Both the position numbers and the translations under genes were made by a program. Positions 1 to 4,895 of a DNA stretch of 8,576 nucleotides are shown one piece after another. The stretch spans positions 1 through 8,576 of the forward strand of contig JBDSTZ010000081.1 in the NCBI GenBank assembly GCA_039927975.1. The letters are read 5' to 3'. This DNA comes from JBDSTZ01 sp039927975. GTDB taxonomy: Bacteria; Pseudomonadota; Gammaproteobacteria; Burkholderiales; Burkholderiaceae_D. Below the pieces are notes generated by a model, which saw only the letters and a list, made by a program, of their open reading frames with translations, was not told the origin of the DNA and ran no database searches. Numbering within the stretch: position 1 is the stretch's first letter; each line of letters opens with the position of its first letter.

Positions 1-1
1 C

Positions 2-511
2 GAAGGCTACAAGTACAAGACCACGCCGGAGGTGGTGTACATGCTATCGGACATCGTCAGCAAGAACGGCAACCTGCTGCTCAATGTGGTGCTGTACGCC
101 GACGGCAGCCTGCCGCCCGAGCCGCGCAAGTTCCTCGACGAGATGGCGGCGTGGACGGCGGTCAATGGCGAGGCGATTTACGGCACCCGGCCCTGGAAGA
201 TTTTCGGCGAAGGTCCGACCAAGGCGGAGTCCGGCAACTTCAAGGAAAACACCCGCTACACCGCCAGCGACATCCGCTTCACCACCAAGGGCGATGCCCT
301 GTACGCGATCACCTTGGGCGAGCCGAAAGGGCAGGTGCGCATCGCCTCGCTGGGTGCGCGCGGCAAACTTGAAACGCGGCCGGTCAAGTCGGTTTCGCTG
401 GTGGGCGCCACCGCGCCGCTGCGCTGGACGCAGCAGGACGATGCACTGGTGATCGACTTGCCGGCTCAGCTGCCGTCGGCAATCTCGTCGAGCTTCAAGA
501 TCGGGTTCTGA
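2..511 (+). CDS. GH29 alpha-L-fucosidase, C-terminal part (5' truncated by window edge)
   Basis: This reads in frame from base 2 to TGA at 509-511, giving about 169 residues with no start in the window. The stretch SDIVSKNGNLLLNV, followed by a D-G-x-L/I-x-P segment and then FLDEMAAWTAVNGEAIYGTRPW, is the typical end of the GH29 catalytic barrel. In that family this region closes the barrel with 'G.W...NGEAIY.TRPW'. The remaining ~90 residues (FTTKGDALYAITLGEP, then alternating hydrophobic strands) look like the beta-sandwich C-terminal domain of GH29 enzymes. The family is known to release alpha-linked L-fucose from oligosaccharides with retention of configuration. The catalytic nucleophile and any signal peptide lie outside the window, so cell location cannot be judged. 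The family call is firm; exact linkage specificity is unknown. Confidence 0.9.
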   Translation, partial: EGYKYKTTPEVVYMLSDIVSKNGNLLLNVVLYADGSLPPEPRKFLDEMAAWTAVNGEAIYGTRPWKIFGEGPTKAESGNFKENTRYTASDIRFTTKGDALYAITLGEPKGQVRIASLGARGKLETRPVKSVSLVGATAPLRWTQQDDALVIDLPAQLPSAISSSFKIGF

Positions 512-537
512 CGACGTTCGGAGAAGTCGTGAATTCG

Positions 538-561
538 CGGGCTGGCCGGTTCGGCAGCCCG
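538..561. terminator. GC-rich hairpin between convergent genes
   Basis: CGGGCTG (538-544) pairs with CAGCCCG (555-561). Inside, CCG/CGG adds three more pairs around a GTT loop, with one bulged G at 545. It sits in the 66-base gap between the converging fucosidase and small membrane-protein genes, where a two-way terminator would be expected. Neither side has a run of T, so it is not a textbook intrinsic terminator; it may only protect or pause transcript ends. Confidence 0.4.
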
Positions 562-577
562 TCCGCCGGCACCGCGC

Positions 578-949
578 TTACGGCCCGACGACGACTTTTT
601 CGACGAAGTATTCGCTCTCGCCGAAGCACTGGCTCGGCACGCCCTTGTGCTGGGCGTAGCTCAATTGCACCCGCGTGCCCATCGCGCTCAGCAGGTCCTT
701 GGCGACCTTGTCGTCGCGCACCGAAAAAGCGAAACGCTCGGGAATCGCGCCCGGCATGCTGCTGAGCAGAATCTCGCCTTCCCAGGTTTTGCAGATCCAA
801 CCCTTCTTGGAAAACTTCTGCAGATAGCCGGCCCGCTCGCCTTCCGAATACGACCAGCTCAGGGTAAACCAGACGTACACCGCAAAGCCGAGCAGGACTG
901 CGGCGATCACGGCGACCAGGATAAGGCTCAGGCGTTTTGGGGTGGTCAT
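578..949 (-). CDS. Small single-pass membrane protein of unknown function (123 aa)
   Basis: Residues 1-6 are polar and basic (MTTPKR). Residues 7-30 form one strongly hydrophobic helix, a signal anchor or uncleaved signal. About 93 mostly polar residues follow, predicted outside the cytoplasm. This part holds YSEGERAGYLQKFSKKGW then CKTWEGE, and near the end QCFGESEYFVEKV. Two cysteines (C53 and C108), both on the exported side, could form a disulfide. From memory, similar short proteins with a YSEG-R-G-L-KFS-KG pattern are widespread in Betaproteobacteria and are sometimes mislabelled 6-phosphogluconate dehydrogenase. Nothing here resembles that enzyme: there is no nucleotide-binding fold and the protein is far too short. 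No clear Shine-Dalgarno precedes ATG at 949, but no better in-frame start exists upstream. It lies on the same strand as terD, 101 bases downstream, with its own possible promoter, so it is probably a separate unit. Real gene: likely. Function: unknown. Confidence 0.8.
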   Translation of the reverse strand: MTTPKRLSLILVAVIAAVLLGFAVYVWFTLSWSYSEGERAGYLQKFSKKGWICKTWEGEILLSSMPGAIPERFAFSVRDDKVAKDLLSAMGTRVQLSYAQHKGVPSQCFGESEYFVEKVVVGP

Positions 950-981
950 GTCAACTTTGTATGGTGGCGTAGTGAAGGGGA

Positions 982-997
982 GGGCGCGGCGCGCCCC
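982..997. repeat. GC-rich inverted repeat with a flanking 7-bp stem
   Basis: GGGCGC (982-987) and GCGCCC (991-996) form a tight inverted repeat around GGC, with G988-C995 containing the 8-bp palindrome GGCGCGCC. Farther out, GTGGCGT (964-970) can pair with ACGCCGC (1006-1012) with one G-U pair, enclosing the first element. It lies between the end of terD and the start of the small membrane-protein gene. No T-run follows on the minus strand. It could be a weak terminator for the terD transcript or leader structure for the next gene. Confidence 0.35.
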
Positions 998-1025
998 ATT
1001 CTGCCACGCCGCACAAAATAGTCAA
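998..1025 (-). promoter_or_regulatory. Candidate sigma70 promoter for the small membrane-protein gene
   Basis: On the minus strand, TTGACT (1025-1020, 5 of 6 to the -35 consensus) is followed after 16 bases by CAGAAT (1003-998, 4 of 6 to -10). Transcription would start near 991, giving a leader of about 40 bases before ATG at 949. It is a pattern match only. Confidence 0.4.
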
Positions 1026-1050
1026 ACAGATAAGTTGCCGCCCACCGCGA

Positions 1051-1626
1051 TCAGGCGTTGACGCCGTACGAGCGCGCCAGCGGTCCGAGTCCGCCCTTGA
1101 AACCCTGGCCGACGGCGCGGAATTTCCATTCGCCGCCAGCGCGGTACAGTTCGCCGAAAATCATGGCGGTCTCGGTCGAGCCGTCTTCCGACAGGTCGTA
1201 GCGGGCGATCTCGCGCTCGCCGTCGGCGTTCATGCAGCGAATGAAGGCGCGTCCGACCATGCCGAAATTCTGGCGCCGCTGTTCGGCCTCGTGGATGGTG
1301 ACGCTCACCGCGATGCGGTCGATTTCGGCCGGCACGCGGTCGAGGTCAACGACCAGGCGCTCGTCGTCGCCTTCGCCCTGGCCGGTCTGGTTGTCGCCGG
1401 TGTGCAGGACCGAGCCGTCGGTCGATTTGAGGTTGTTGTAGAAGATGAAGTCGCTGTCGGCGCGCACCTTGCCGTCGCCCTTGAGCAGGAAGGCGCTGCC
1501 GTCCAGGTCGAAGGTGGCGCCGTCGGTGGCGCGCGGATCCCAGCCGAGGCCGACGATGATTTTCTTGAGGCCCGGCGATTCCTTGCTCAGGTTGACGTTG
1601 CCGCCTTTTTGCAGACTGATTGCCAT
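1051..1626 (-). CDS. terD: TerD-family stress/tellurium-resistance protein (191 aa)
   Basis: This is a full-length TerD/TerE/CABP1-type protein at the usual ~191 residues. Visible family marks in order are: SLQKGGNVNLSKE at the N-terminus; GLGWDPR then FDLDGSAFLL (39-48); SDFIFYNNL (58-66); the acidic segment GDNQTGQGEGDDE (77-89); VSVTIHEAE (108-115); RYDLSEDGSTETAMIFGELY (142-161, a 20-residue stretch); and the ending GFKGGLGPLARSYG. Family knowledge: TerD domains bind calcium through conserved acidic residues and work in the cytoplasm with TerC-like membrane proteins in tellurite, phage and envelope-stress phenotypes. Here the acidic residues are all present. ATG at 1626 has a good ribosome site (GGGAGC, 7 bases upstream). 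It lies downstream of the DUF475/TerC-like gene on the same strand, 158 bases apart. TerD and TerE paralogs are hard to separate by eye, so the symbol is for the family. Confidence 0.93.
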   Translation of the reverse strand: MAISLQKGGNVNLSKESPGLKKIIVGLGWDPRATDGATFDLDGSAFLLKGDGKVRADSDFIFYNNLKSTDGSVLHTGDNQTGQGEGDDERLVVDLDRVPAEIDRIAVSVTIHEAEQRRQNFGMVGRAFIRCMNADGEREIARYDLSEDGSTETAMIFGELYRAGGEWKFRAVGQGFKGGLGPLARSYGVNA

Positions 1627-1688
1627 GGTGTGCTCCCGGTAGTGGCTGATGGTTGATGGTCAATATGGTAATGGATGTTCGGCGATGT

Positions 1689-1708
1689 CTGCTTAATGAC
1701 TGCTTAAT
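1689..1708 (-). repeat. 11-bp-period direct repeat upstream of terD
   Basis: On the minus strand ATTAAGCAG occurs at 1708-1700 and again at 1697-1689, separated by TC. The period is about one helical turn, so both copies face the same side of the DNA. It lies 63-82 bases before the terD start in an AT-richer island. This is the layout of a tandem activator or repressor site, but no protein can be assigned. Confidence 0.4.
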
Positions 1709-1713
1709 ACTTG

Positions 1714-1775
1714 CCTGCCAGCGGCCCGGTCGCGGCCTGGTGGCGGCTGGCGGCCGACCGGCACGGCAGGTTTTT
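1714..1775. repeat. Long imperfect hairpin between the DUF475 gene and terD
   Basis: CCTGCC (1714-1719) pairs with GGCAGG (1765-1770). Inside it, CCGGTCGCGGCC (1726-1737) pairs with GGCCGACCGG (1752-1761) apart from bulged bases, around a 14-base loop. TTTTT follows at 1771-1775, so read left to right it resembles an intrinsic terminator, yet both flanking genes run right to left. In the DUF475-terD transcript it would be a stable structure with no following U-run. It may separate expression of the two genes, or stop antisense transcription coming from terD. Confidence 0.45.
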
Positions 1776-1784
1776 CCCGCGCGC

Positions 1785-2858
1785 TCACACCGGCGGATAG
1801 ACCACCCGATCCGAACCGTCGCCGTCGCCATGCCCGGGATGGCGCCGCTTGTAGCGCACCGAGGACCACAGCGACACCAGGATGAAGGCGACCCCGGACA
1901 GGCCGGTGAACCATTCGGGAATTTCGTATTCGACGCTGGCGAACATGATCAGCGCCAGGATGCCGATGGCATAGTGGGCGCCGTGTTCGAGGTAGACGAA
2001 TTCTTCCAGCGTGCCCTTGTGGACCAGGAATACGGTGAGCGAGCGCACAAACATGGCGCCGATGGCCAGCCCCAGCATGATGATGACGACGTCGTTGGTG
2101 ATGGCGAAGGCGCCGATCACGCCGTCGAAACTGAAGGACGCGTCGAGCACTTCGAGGTACAGGAAGCCGCCGATGCTGCCTTGCGAGATCATCTTGCCGA
2201 TCGCCGGGTCGTGTTCCTCCTCCTCGAGCAGGCCGCTGATCCAATCGACGCCGACGTACACGACCACGCCCAACACCCCGGCGATGAGCACGGCCAGCTT
2301 GCGGCCCTCGGGCACCAGGGTCATGCTGGCGAACACGGCGCCGAGCGCCAGCAGCACCGCCAGGCCCTCGGTGCCGTACTGGCCCACCTTCGCTTCGATC
2401 CAGCCGAGCCAGTGAAGTTCCTTCTCGTCGTCAAACAGGAAGTTGAGGAAGACCAGCAGCAGGAAGGCGCCGCCGAAGGCCGCCACTTCGGCGTGATGGC
2501 TGATCAGGTTGCGCGAATACTCGTCGGGATGCTCGATGGCCATGGTCCAGACGTCGAACAGGCCCAGGCCGGTGGCGGCCGACACGATCACCAGCGGGAA
2601 CAGCAGGCGCATGCCGAACACCGCCACCAGGATGCCGACGGTGAGAAAGAGCTTGCGCCAGAATTCGTTCCAGTGGCGCAGCACGGAGGCGTTGACGACT
2701 GCGTTGTCGAACGACAGCGACACTTCAAGCACGCCGAGCACGGCGGTGATCCACAGCGCCTGCAGCAGGCCGGCGCTGCCGCCGTGGTTGAAGCCCCACC
2801 AGCCGGCCAGGATCATCAGGACGACGGTGACGCCGAAGGATAGGGTGAAATGTCGCAT
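1785..2858 (-). CDS. DUF475 family TerC-like integral membrane protein (357 aa)
   Basis: This multi-pass inner-membrane protein has roughly nine hydrophobic segments. It shows the paired acidic motifs of the TerC superfamily: EVSLSFDNAVVNA (45-57) in the first half, and LEVLDASFSFDGVIGAFAITND (235-256) in the second, where E236, D239, D245 and N255-D256 sit within the membrane. The two half-repeats fit an inverted-repeat transporter-like fold. Length and order of parts match DUF475 rather than classical, shorter TerC. A cytoplasmic-looking loop carries acidic patches (FDDEKE 142-147; LEEEEHD 211-217), and the C-terminus is hydrophilic and His/Gly/Asp-rich (HPGHGDGDGSD, 340-350), a possible metal-binding tail. 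TerC-type proteins are linked to manganese/calcium handling and tellurite resistance; the exact role of DUF475 is not settled. ATG at 2858 has a strong ribosome site (AAAGGA, about 6 bases upstream). It is the first gene of a likely DUF475-terD unit and is divergent from the DUF212 gene. Confidence 0.92.
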   Translation of the reverse strand: MRHFTLSFGVTVVLMILAGWWGFNHGGSAGLLQALWITAVLGVLEVSLSFDNAVVNASVLRHWNEFWRKLFLTVGILVAVFGMRLLFPLVIVSAATGLGLFDVWTMAIEHPDEYSRNLISHHAEVAAFGGAFLLLVFLNFLFDDEKELHWLGWIEAKVGQYGTEGLAVLLALGAVFASMTLVPEGRKLAVLIAGVLGVVVYVGVDWISGLLEEEEHDPAIGKMISQGSIGGFLYLEVLDASFSFDGVIGAFAITNDVVIIMLGLAIGAMFVRSLTVFLVHKGTLEEFVYLEHGAHYAIGILALIMFASVEYEIPEWFTGLSGVAFILVSLWSSVRYKRRHPGHGDGDGSDRVVYPPV

Positions 2859-2890
2859 GCTGTCCTTTCATTTAAATAGAACGGTAAAAC
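2859..2890 (-). promoter_or_regulatory. AT-rich start region and ribosome site of the DUF475 gene
   Basis: The minus strand reads CCGTTCTATTTAAATGAAAGGACAGC before the ATG; its two informative parts are TATTTAAAT, a plausible -10 zone, and AAAGGA, the ribosome site. A -35 match is poor (TTGCCT farther upstream with long spacing). If the -10 is right the leader would be very short, about 10-15 bases. The ribosome site is convincing; the promoter is only suggested. Confidence 0.35.
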
Positions 2891-3007
2891 GGCGCGGGCA
2901 GGCAAGGCTGGCCGGCGCGCGTCGGCGAAATGCCATATTGCCATCAATAGTAACCGGTCTTGGGGCCGGCAAGGCGCAGCGCAGGGGTCGCGGCGGGCGG
3001 CCGCTTC

Positions 3008-3016
3008 TGCGATAAT
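3008..3016 (+). promoter_or_regulatory. Candidate extended -10 promoter of the DUF212 gene
   Basis: TGCGATAAT is an extended -10 element (TGN plus GATAAT, 5 of 6), with no recognisable -35 at 17 bases, as is usual for extended -10 promoters. Transcription would start near 3023, about 24 bases before the chosen ATG at 3047. This also argues against the upstream TTG at 2960 as a start, since that codon would lie before the transcript. Confidence 0.4.
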
Positions 3017-3046
3017 CCGGGACCACATTTGTGTAATGGACAATCC

Positions 3047-3505
3047 ATGGACTTCGCGTACCTGCTGTGCCCCTTGCTGACCTGGCTGGTGGTTGGCCCC
3101 ATCAAGTTTCTCATCAATAGCGCGCGCCAGCGGCGCTGGGCCCTCAACCTGGTCGGCAACGGCGGTTTTCCGAGCAACCACAGCGCGGTGGTGACCAGCA
3201 TGGCGACCCTGATCGCCTTGCGCGAAGGGATGAGCGAGCCGGCCTTCGGCGTGGCGGTCACCTTGGCCTTCATCGTCATGATCGACGCCAACAGCCTGCG
3301 CCAGCACGTCGGCCGCCAGGCCGCCGCGATCAACCGCCTCAGTGGCGCGGCCAACGCGGCCAATGCGACAAATGCGGCCAATGCGGCCACCCAGCCGGTG
3401 CGCCTGCGCGAGCGGATGGGCCATACCGTGGTCGAGATCTGCGGCGGCATCGCCACCGGCGTGGGCATGGGTTTCCTGATAGACCTCCTCTCGCGCCACT
3501 GGTAA
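3047..3505 (+). CDS. DUF212 (YuiD-like, PAP2/haloperoxidase-related) membrane protein, 152 aa
   Basis: This small hydrophobic protein belongs to the divergent PAP2 family DUF212. Family marks are GGFPSNHSAVVTSMATLIA (39-57), which matches the phosphatase PSxHS motif with Asn at x. They continue with MIDANSLRQHVGRQAAAIN (78-96), matching the family's D-x-x-x-x-R-x-x-G-x-Q-A block, and MGHTVVEICGGIATGVGMG (124-142), matching the GHT..E...G motif. About four membrane segments are visible. PAP2 relatives remove phosphate from lipid phosphates, but activity of DUF212 proteins is not established. Between the second and third motifs is an odd Ala-Asn-rich linker (101-115) encoded by a 9-bp tandem repeat. 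The start is ATG 3047 (a weak GGA lies 6 bases upstream). A longer reading from TTG 2960 adds 29 non-family residues and is unlikely. It is divergent from the DUF475 gene, 188 bases away. The stop codon is followed by a diverged copy of the gene's own 3' end. Confidence 0.88.
   Translation: MDFAYLLCPLLTWLVVGPIKFLINSARQRRWALNLVGNGGFPSNHSAVVTSMATLIALREGMSEPAFGVAVTLAFIVMIDANSLRQHVGRQAAAINRLSGAANAANATNAANAATQPVRLRERMGHTVVEICGGIATGVGMGFLIDLLSRHW
3347..3391 (+). repeat. 9-bp tandem repeat (5 units) inside the DUF212 gene
   Basis: There are five consecutive 9-base units at 3347, 3356, 3365, 3374 and 3383, based on GCGGCCAAT. Second and fourth are identical; the others differ by 1-2 bases. In frame they encode AAN-AAN-ATN-AAN-AAT. 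Because the unit is a multiple of three, slippage would change linker length without breaking the gene. Confidence 0.85.
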
Positions 3506-3516
3506 ATACAGGCATT

Positions 3517-3568
3517 CACCGGCGCGGGCTTATCGATCGATTTTCACTCGCGCCATTTGTAAATACAG
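3517..3568 (+). pseudogene. Diverged duplicate of the DUF212 gene's 3' end
   Basis: This stretch aligns to the true gene end at 3454-3511 with about 41 of 52 bases identical and one 6-base gap. It stays in the same reading frame, reading TGAGLSIDFHSRHL then TAA, against TGVGMGFLIDLLSRHW then TAA. The match continues past the stop (TAAATACAG in both, ending at 3511 and 3568), which points to a DNA-level duplication rather than chance protein similarity. The last 22 bases match at 20 positions. It follows the first copy almost at once. It is most likely the leftover tail of an older or paralogous DUF212 copy after recombination. It is too short to encode anything by itself. Confidence 0.75.
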
Positions 3569-3596
3569 CCGCGCTGGCCGTCCGGCCGGTGCACAT

Positions 3597-3630
3597 TGAA
3601 ATGCATTTCATCGCCCCAGGATGCATTTCG
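3597..3630. promoter_or_regulatory. 14-bp perfect palindrome plus repeated half-site upstream of the efflux operon
   Basis: TGAAATGCATTTCA at 3597-3610 is a perfect 14-bp palindrome. The core ATGCATTTC recurs at 3621-3629, exactly 20 bases after its first occurrence at 3601, i.e. about two helical turns. It lies some 35-65 bases upstream of the candidate -35 element at 3663, a position typical of an activator or an upstream repressor site. No regulator gene is adjacent, so any factor is encoded elsewhere. Confidence 0.5.
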
Positions 3631-3662
3631 TCCCATCATTTCCGCAACCCGTAGTTCTCCAA

Positions 3663-3691
3663 TTGACGCGCTGCGGCCGCTCCCGGATACT
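3663..3691 (+). promoter_or_regulatory. Candidate sigma70 promoter of the RND efflux operon
   Basis: TTGACG (3663-3668, 5 of 6 to -35) and GATACT (3686-3691, 4 of 6 to -10) are separated by the ideal 17 bases. Transcription would start near 3698, leaving a ~64-base AT-rich leader before ATG 3762. It is the best promoter match in the window. Confidence 0.55.
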
Positions 3692-3761
3692 GTGGCGATA
3701 ATTAAAATCAACCTTGTTGTTTGTTCAATATCTAGCACAAGATGCCACCCCGGAGAACCAC

Positions 3762-4892
3762 ATGCTGCGCAAAACCTTTCTCGCCCTCGCCATTGCCTCG
3801 GCGCTCGTCGCTTGTCAAAAAGCCAAGGAGCCCGTCAAGGACGACAAGGCGGTCCAGCTGATCGTGGCGCCGGAAGACTTGCTGACCGTGCAGACCAACG
3901 CCTTGAGTTCCGGCCCGGTCATCACCGGCTCGGTGCAGCCCGAGCGCAAGGCCGATCTGCGCGCCGAGGTGTCGGCGGTGGTGGTGCAGGTGCTCAAGGA
4001 AAACGGCGACGCTGTCAAGCGCGGCGACGTGCTGGTGCGGCTCGATGAAACCTCGATCCGCGACAGCGTCAATTCGGCCGAGGAGGCCGCGCGCGCCGCC
4101 ACCCAGTCCCTGGAACAGTCCGAGCGCACGCTGACGCGCCTGAAAACCCTGCGCGCCTCGGGCATGACCTCGGCCCAGGCGCTCGACGAGGCCGAAGGCC
4201 GGCGCAACAATGCGCAAAGCGATGTGTCGGCCGCCAGGACGCGCGCGGTGCAGGCGCGCCAGCAACTCCAGCGCACCCTGGTGCGCGCGCCCTTCGACGG
4301 CCTGGTCAGCGACCGCAAGGTGTCGGCCGGCGACACCGCCGCCATCGGCAAGGAAATGCTCAAGGTGATCGACCCGACCAGCATGCGCTTCGAAGGCCGC
4401 GTGTCGGCCGACAAGATCGCCGTCGTCAAGGTCGGCCAGGCGGTCAGCTTCCGTGTCAACGGTTACGGCAACCAGGAATTCAAGGGCACCATCAAGCGGG
4501 TCGATCCGTCGGCCAACGACGTCACCCGCCAGGTCGAGGTGCTGGTCGGCTTCGCGCCCGGTTCGGCGCAGCCGAAGGTCTCCGGCCTGTATGGCGAAGG
4601 GACGATCGCCGCCGACACCGTGGCGGCCCTGATGCTGCCCGAGAGCGCGCTGGTGAAAGCGGGCGACCATGCCTACACGTGGCGGGTCAACGGCAACAGC
4701 CTGTCCAAGGTCAACCTCGCGCTCGGCCAGCGCGACGCCCGCAGCGGCAACTATGAAGTGCTCAAAGGCCTGGCCGCCGGCGACACTGTCATGCGCAATC
4801 CGACCTCGAGCCTGAAGGATGGCCAGCCGGTGCAGTTGTCTGGCGCCAAGGTGGCCAGCGCTGCCGCCAGTACGCCAGCGCAAGGAAAATAA
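3762..4892 (+). CDS. RND efflux membrane-fusion (periplasmic adaptor) lipoprotein, 376 aa
   Basis: This protein links an inner-membrane RND pump to an outer-membrane channel. It starts with a lipoprotein signal: basic MLRK, a hydrophobic stretch, and lipobox LVAC with the lipid-carrying cysteine at C18. Domains in order are: lipoyl half-motif (about 55-97, with VLKENGDAVKRGDVLVRLD); alpha-helical hairpin (98-170); second lipoyl half (RTLVRAPFDGLVSDRKVSAG, 171-190); beta-barrel (about 206-284); and membrane-proximal domain (about 285-358). The tail is Ala/Ser-rich. At the hairpin tip R126, L130 and S137 fit the R-x3-L-x6-S motif that AcrA-type adaptors use to dock on TolC-type channels. Residue +2 after the cysteine is Gln, not the Asp seen in AcrA; the sorting consequence is uncertain. 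The start ATG 3762 has GGAGA 5 bases upstream; an in-frame upstream codon at 3714 would bury the lipoprotein signal. It is co-transcribed with the pump gene 3 bases downstream. Family is certain, substrate unknown. Confidence 0.95.
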   Translation: MLRKTFLALAIASALVACQKAKEPVKDDKAVQLIVAPEDLLTVQTNALSSGPVITGSVQPERKADLRAEVSAVVVQVLKENGDAVKRGDVLVRLDETSIRDSVNSAEEAARAATQSLEQSERTLTRLKTLRASGMTSAQALDEAEGRRNNAQSDVSAARTRAVQARQQLQRTLVRAPFDGLVSDRKVSAGDTAAIGKEMLKVIDPTSMRFEGRVSADKIAVVKVGQAVSFRVNGYGNQEFKGTIKRVDPSANDVTRQVEVLVGFAPGSAQPKVSGLYGEGTIAADTVAALMLPESALVKAGDHAYTWRVNGNSLSKVNLALGQRDARSGNYEVLKGLAAGDTVMRNPTSSLKDGQPVQLSGAKVASAAASTPAQGK

Positions 4893-4895
4893 GCC

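Noticed and set aside
1653..2843. A 396-codon plus-strand open frame opposite the DUF475 gene
   Set aside because: Its translation is Asp/His/Gln-rich and featureless, while the minus strand gives a coherent membrane protein with TerC-type motifs and a good ribosome site.
2960..3046. A 29-residue upstream extension of the DUF212 protein from TTG 2960
   Set aside because: The added residues are Gly/Arg-rich and unlike the family's short N-terminus. The candidate extended -10 at 3008 would lie inside it, and ATG 3047 starts right before the first hydrophobic segment.
2816..3519. Two overlapping minus-strand open frames opposite the DUF212 gene
   Set aside because: Neither has a family motif. 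They are shadows of the DUF212 gene, and one also overlaps the start of the DUF475 gene.
3544..3738. A 64-codon minus-strand open frame in the gap before the efflux operon
   Set aside because: Its C-terminal residues come from reading the duplicated DUF212 tail backwards. It overlaps the palindrome and promoter and has no family resemblance.
3732..4883. A 383-codon minus-strand open frame opposite the adaptor gene
   Set aside because: It has the same compositional cause: His/Gly/Arg-rich translation with no recognisable motif, lying across a clear adaptor gene with complete domains.
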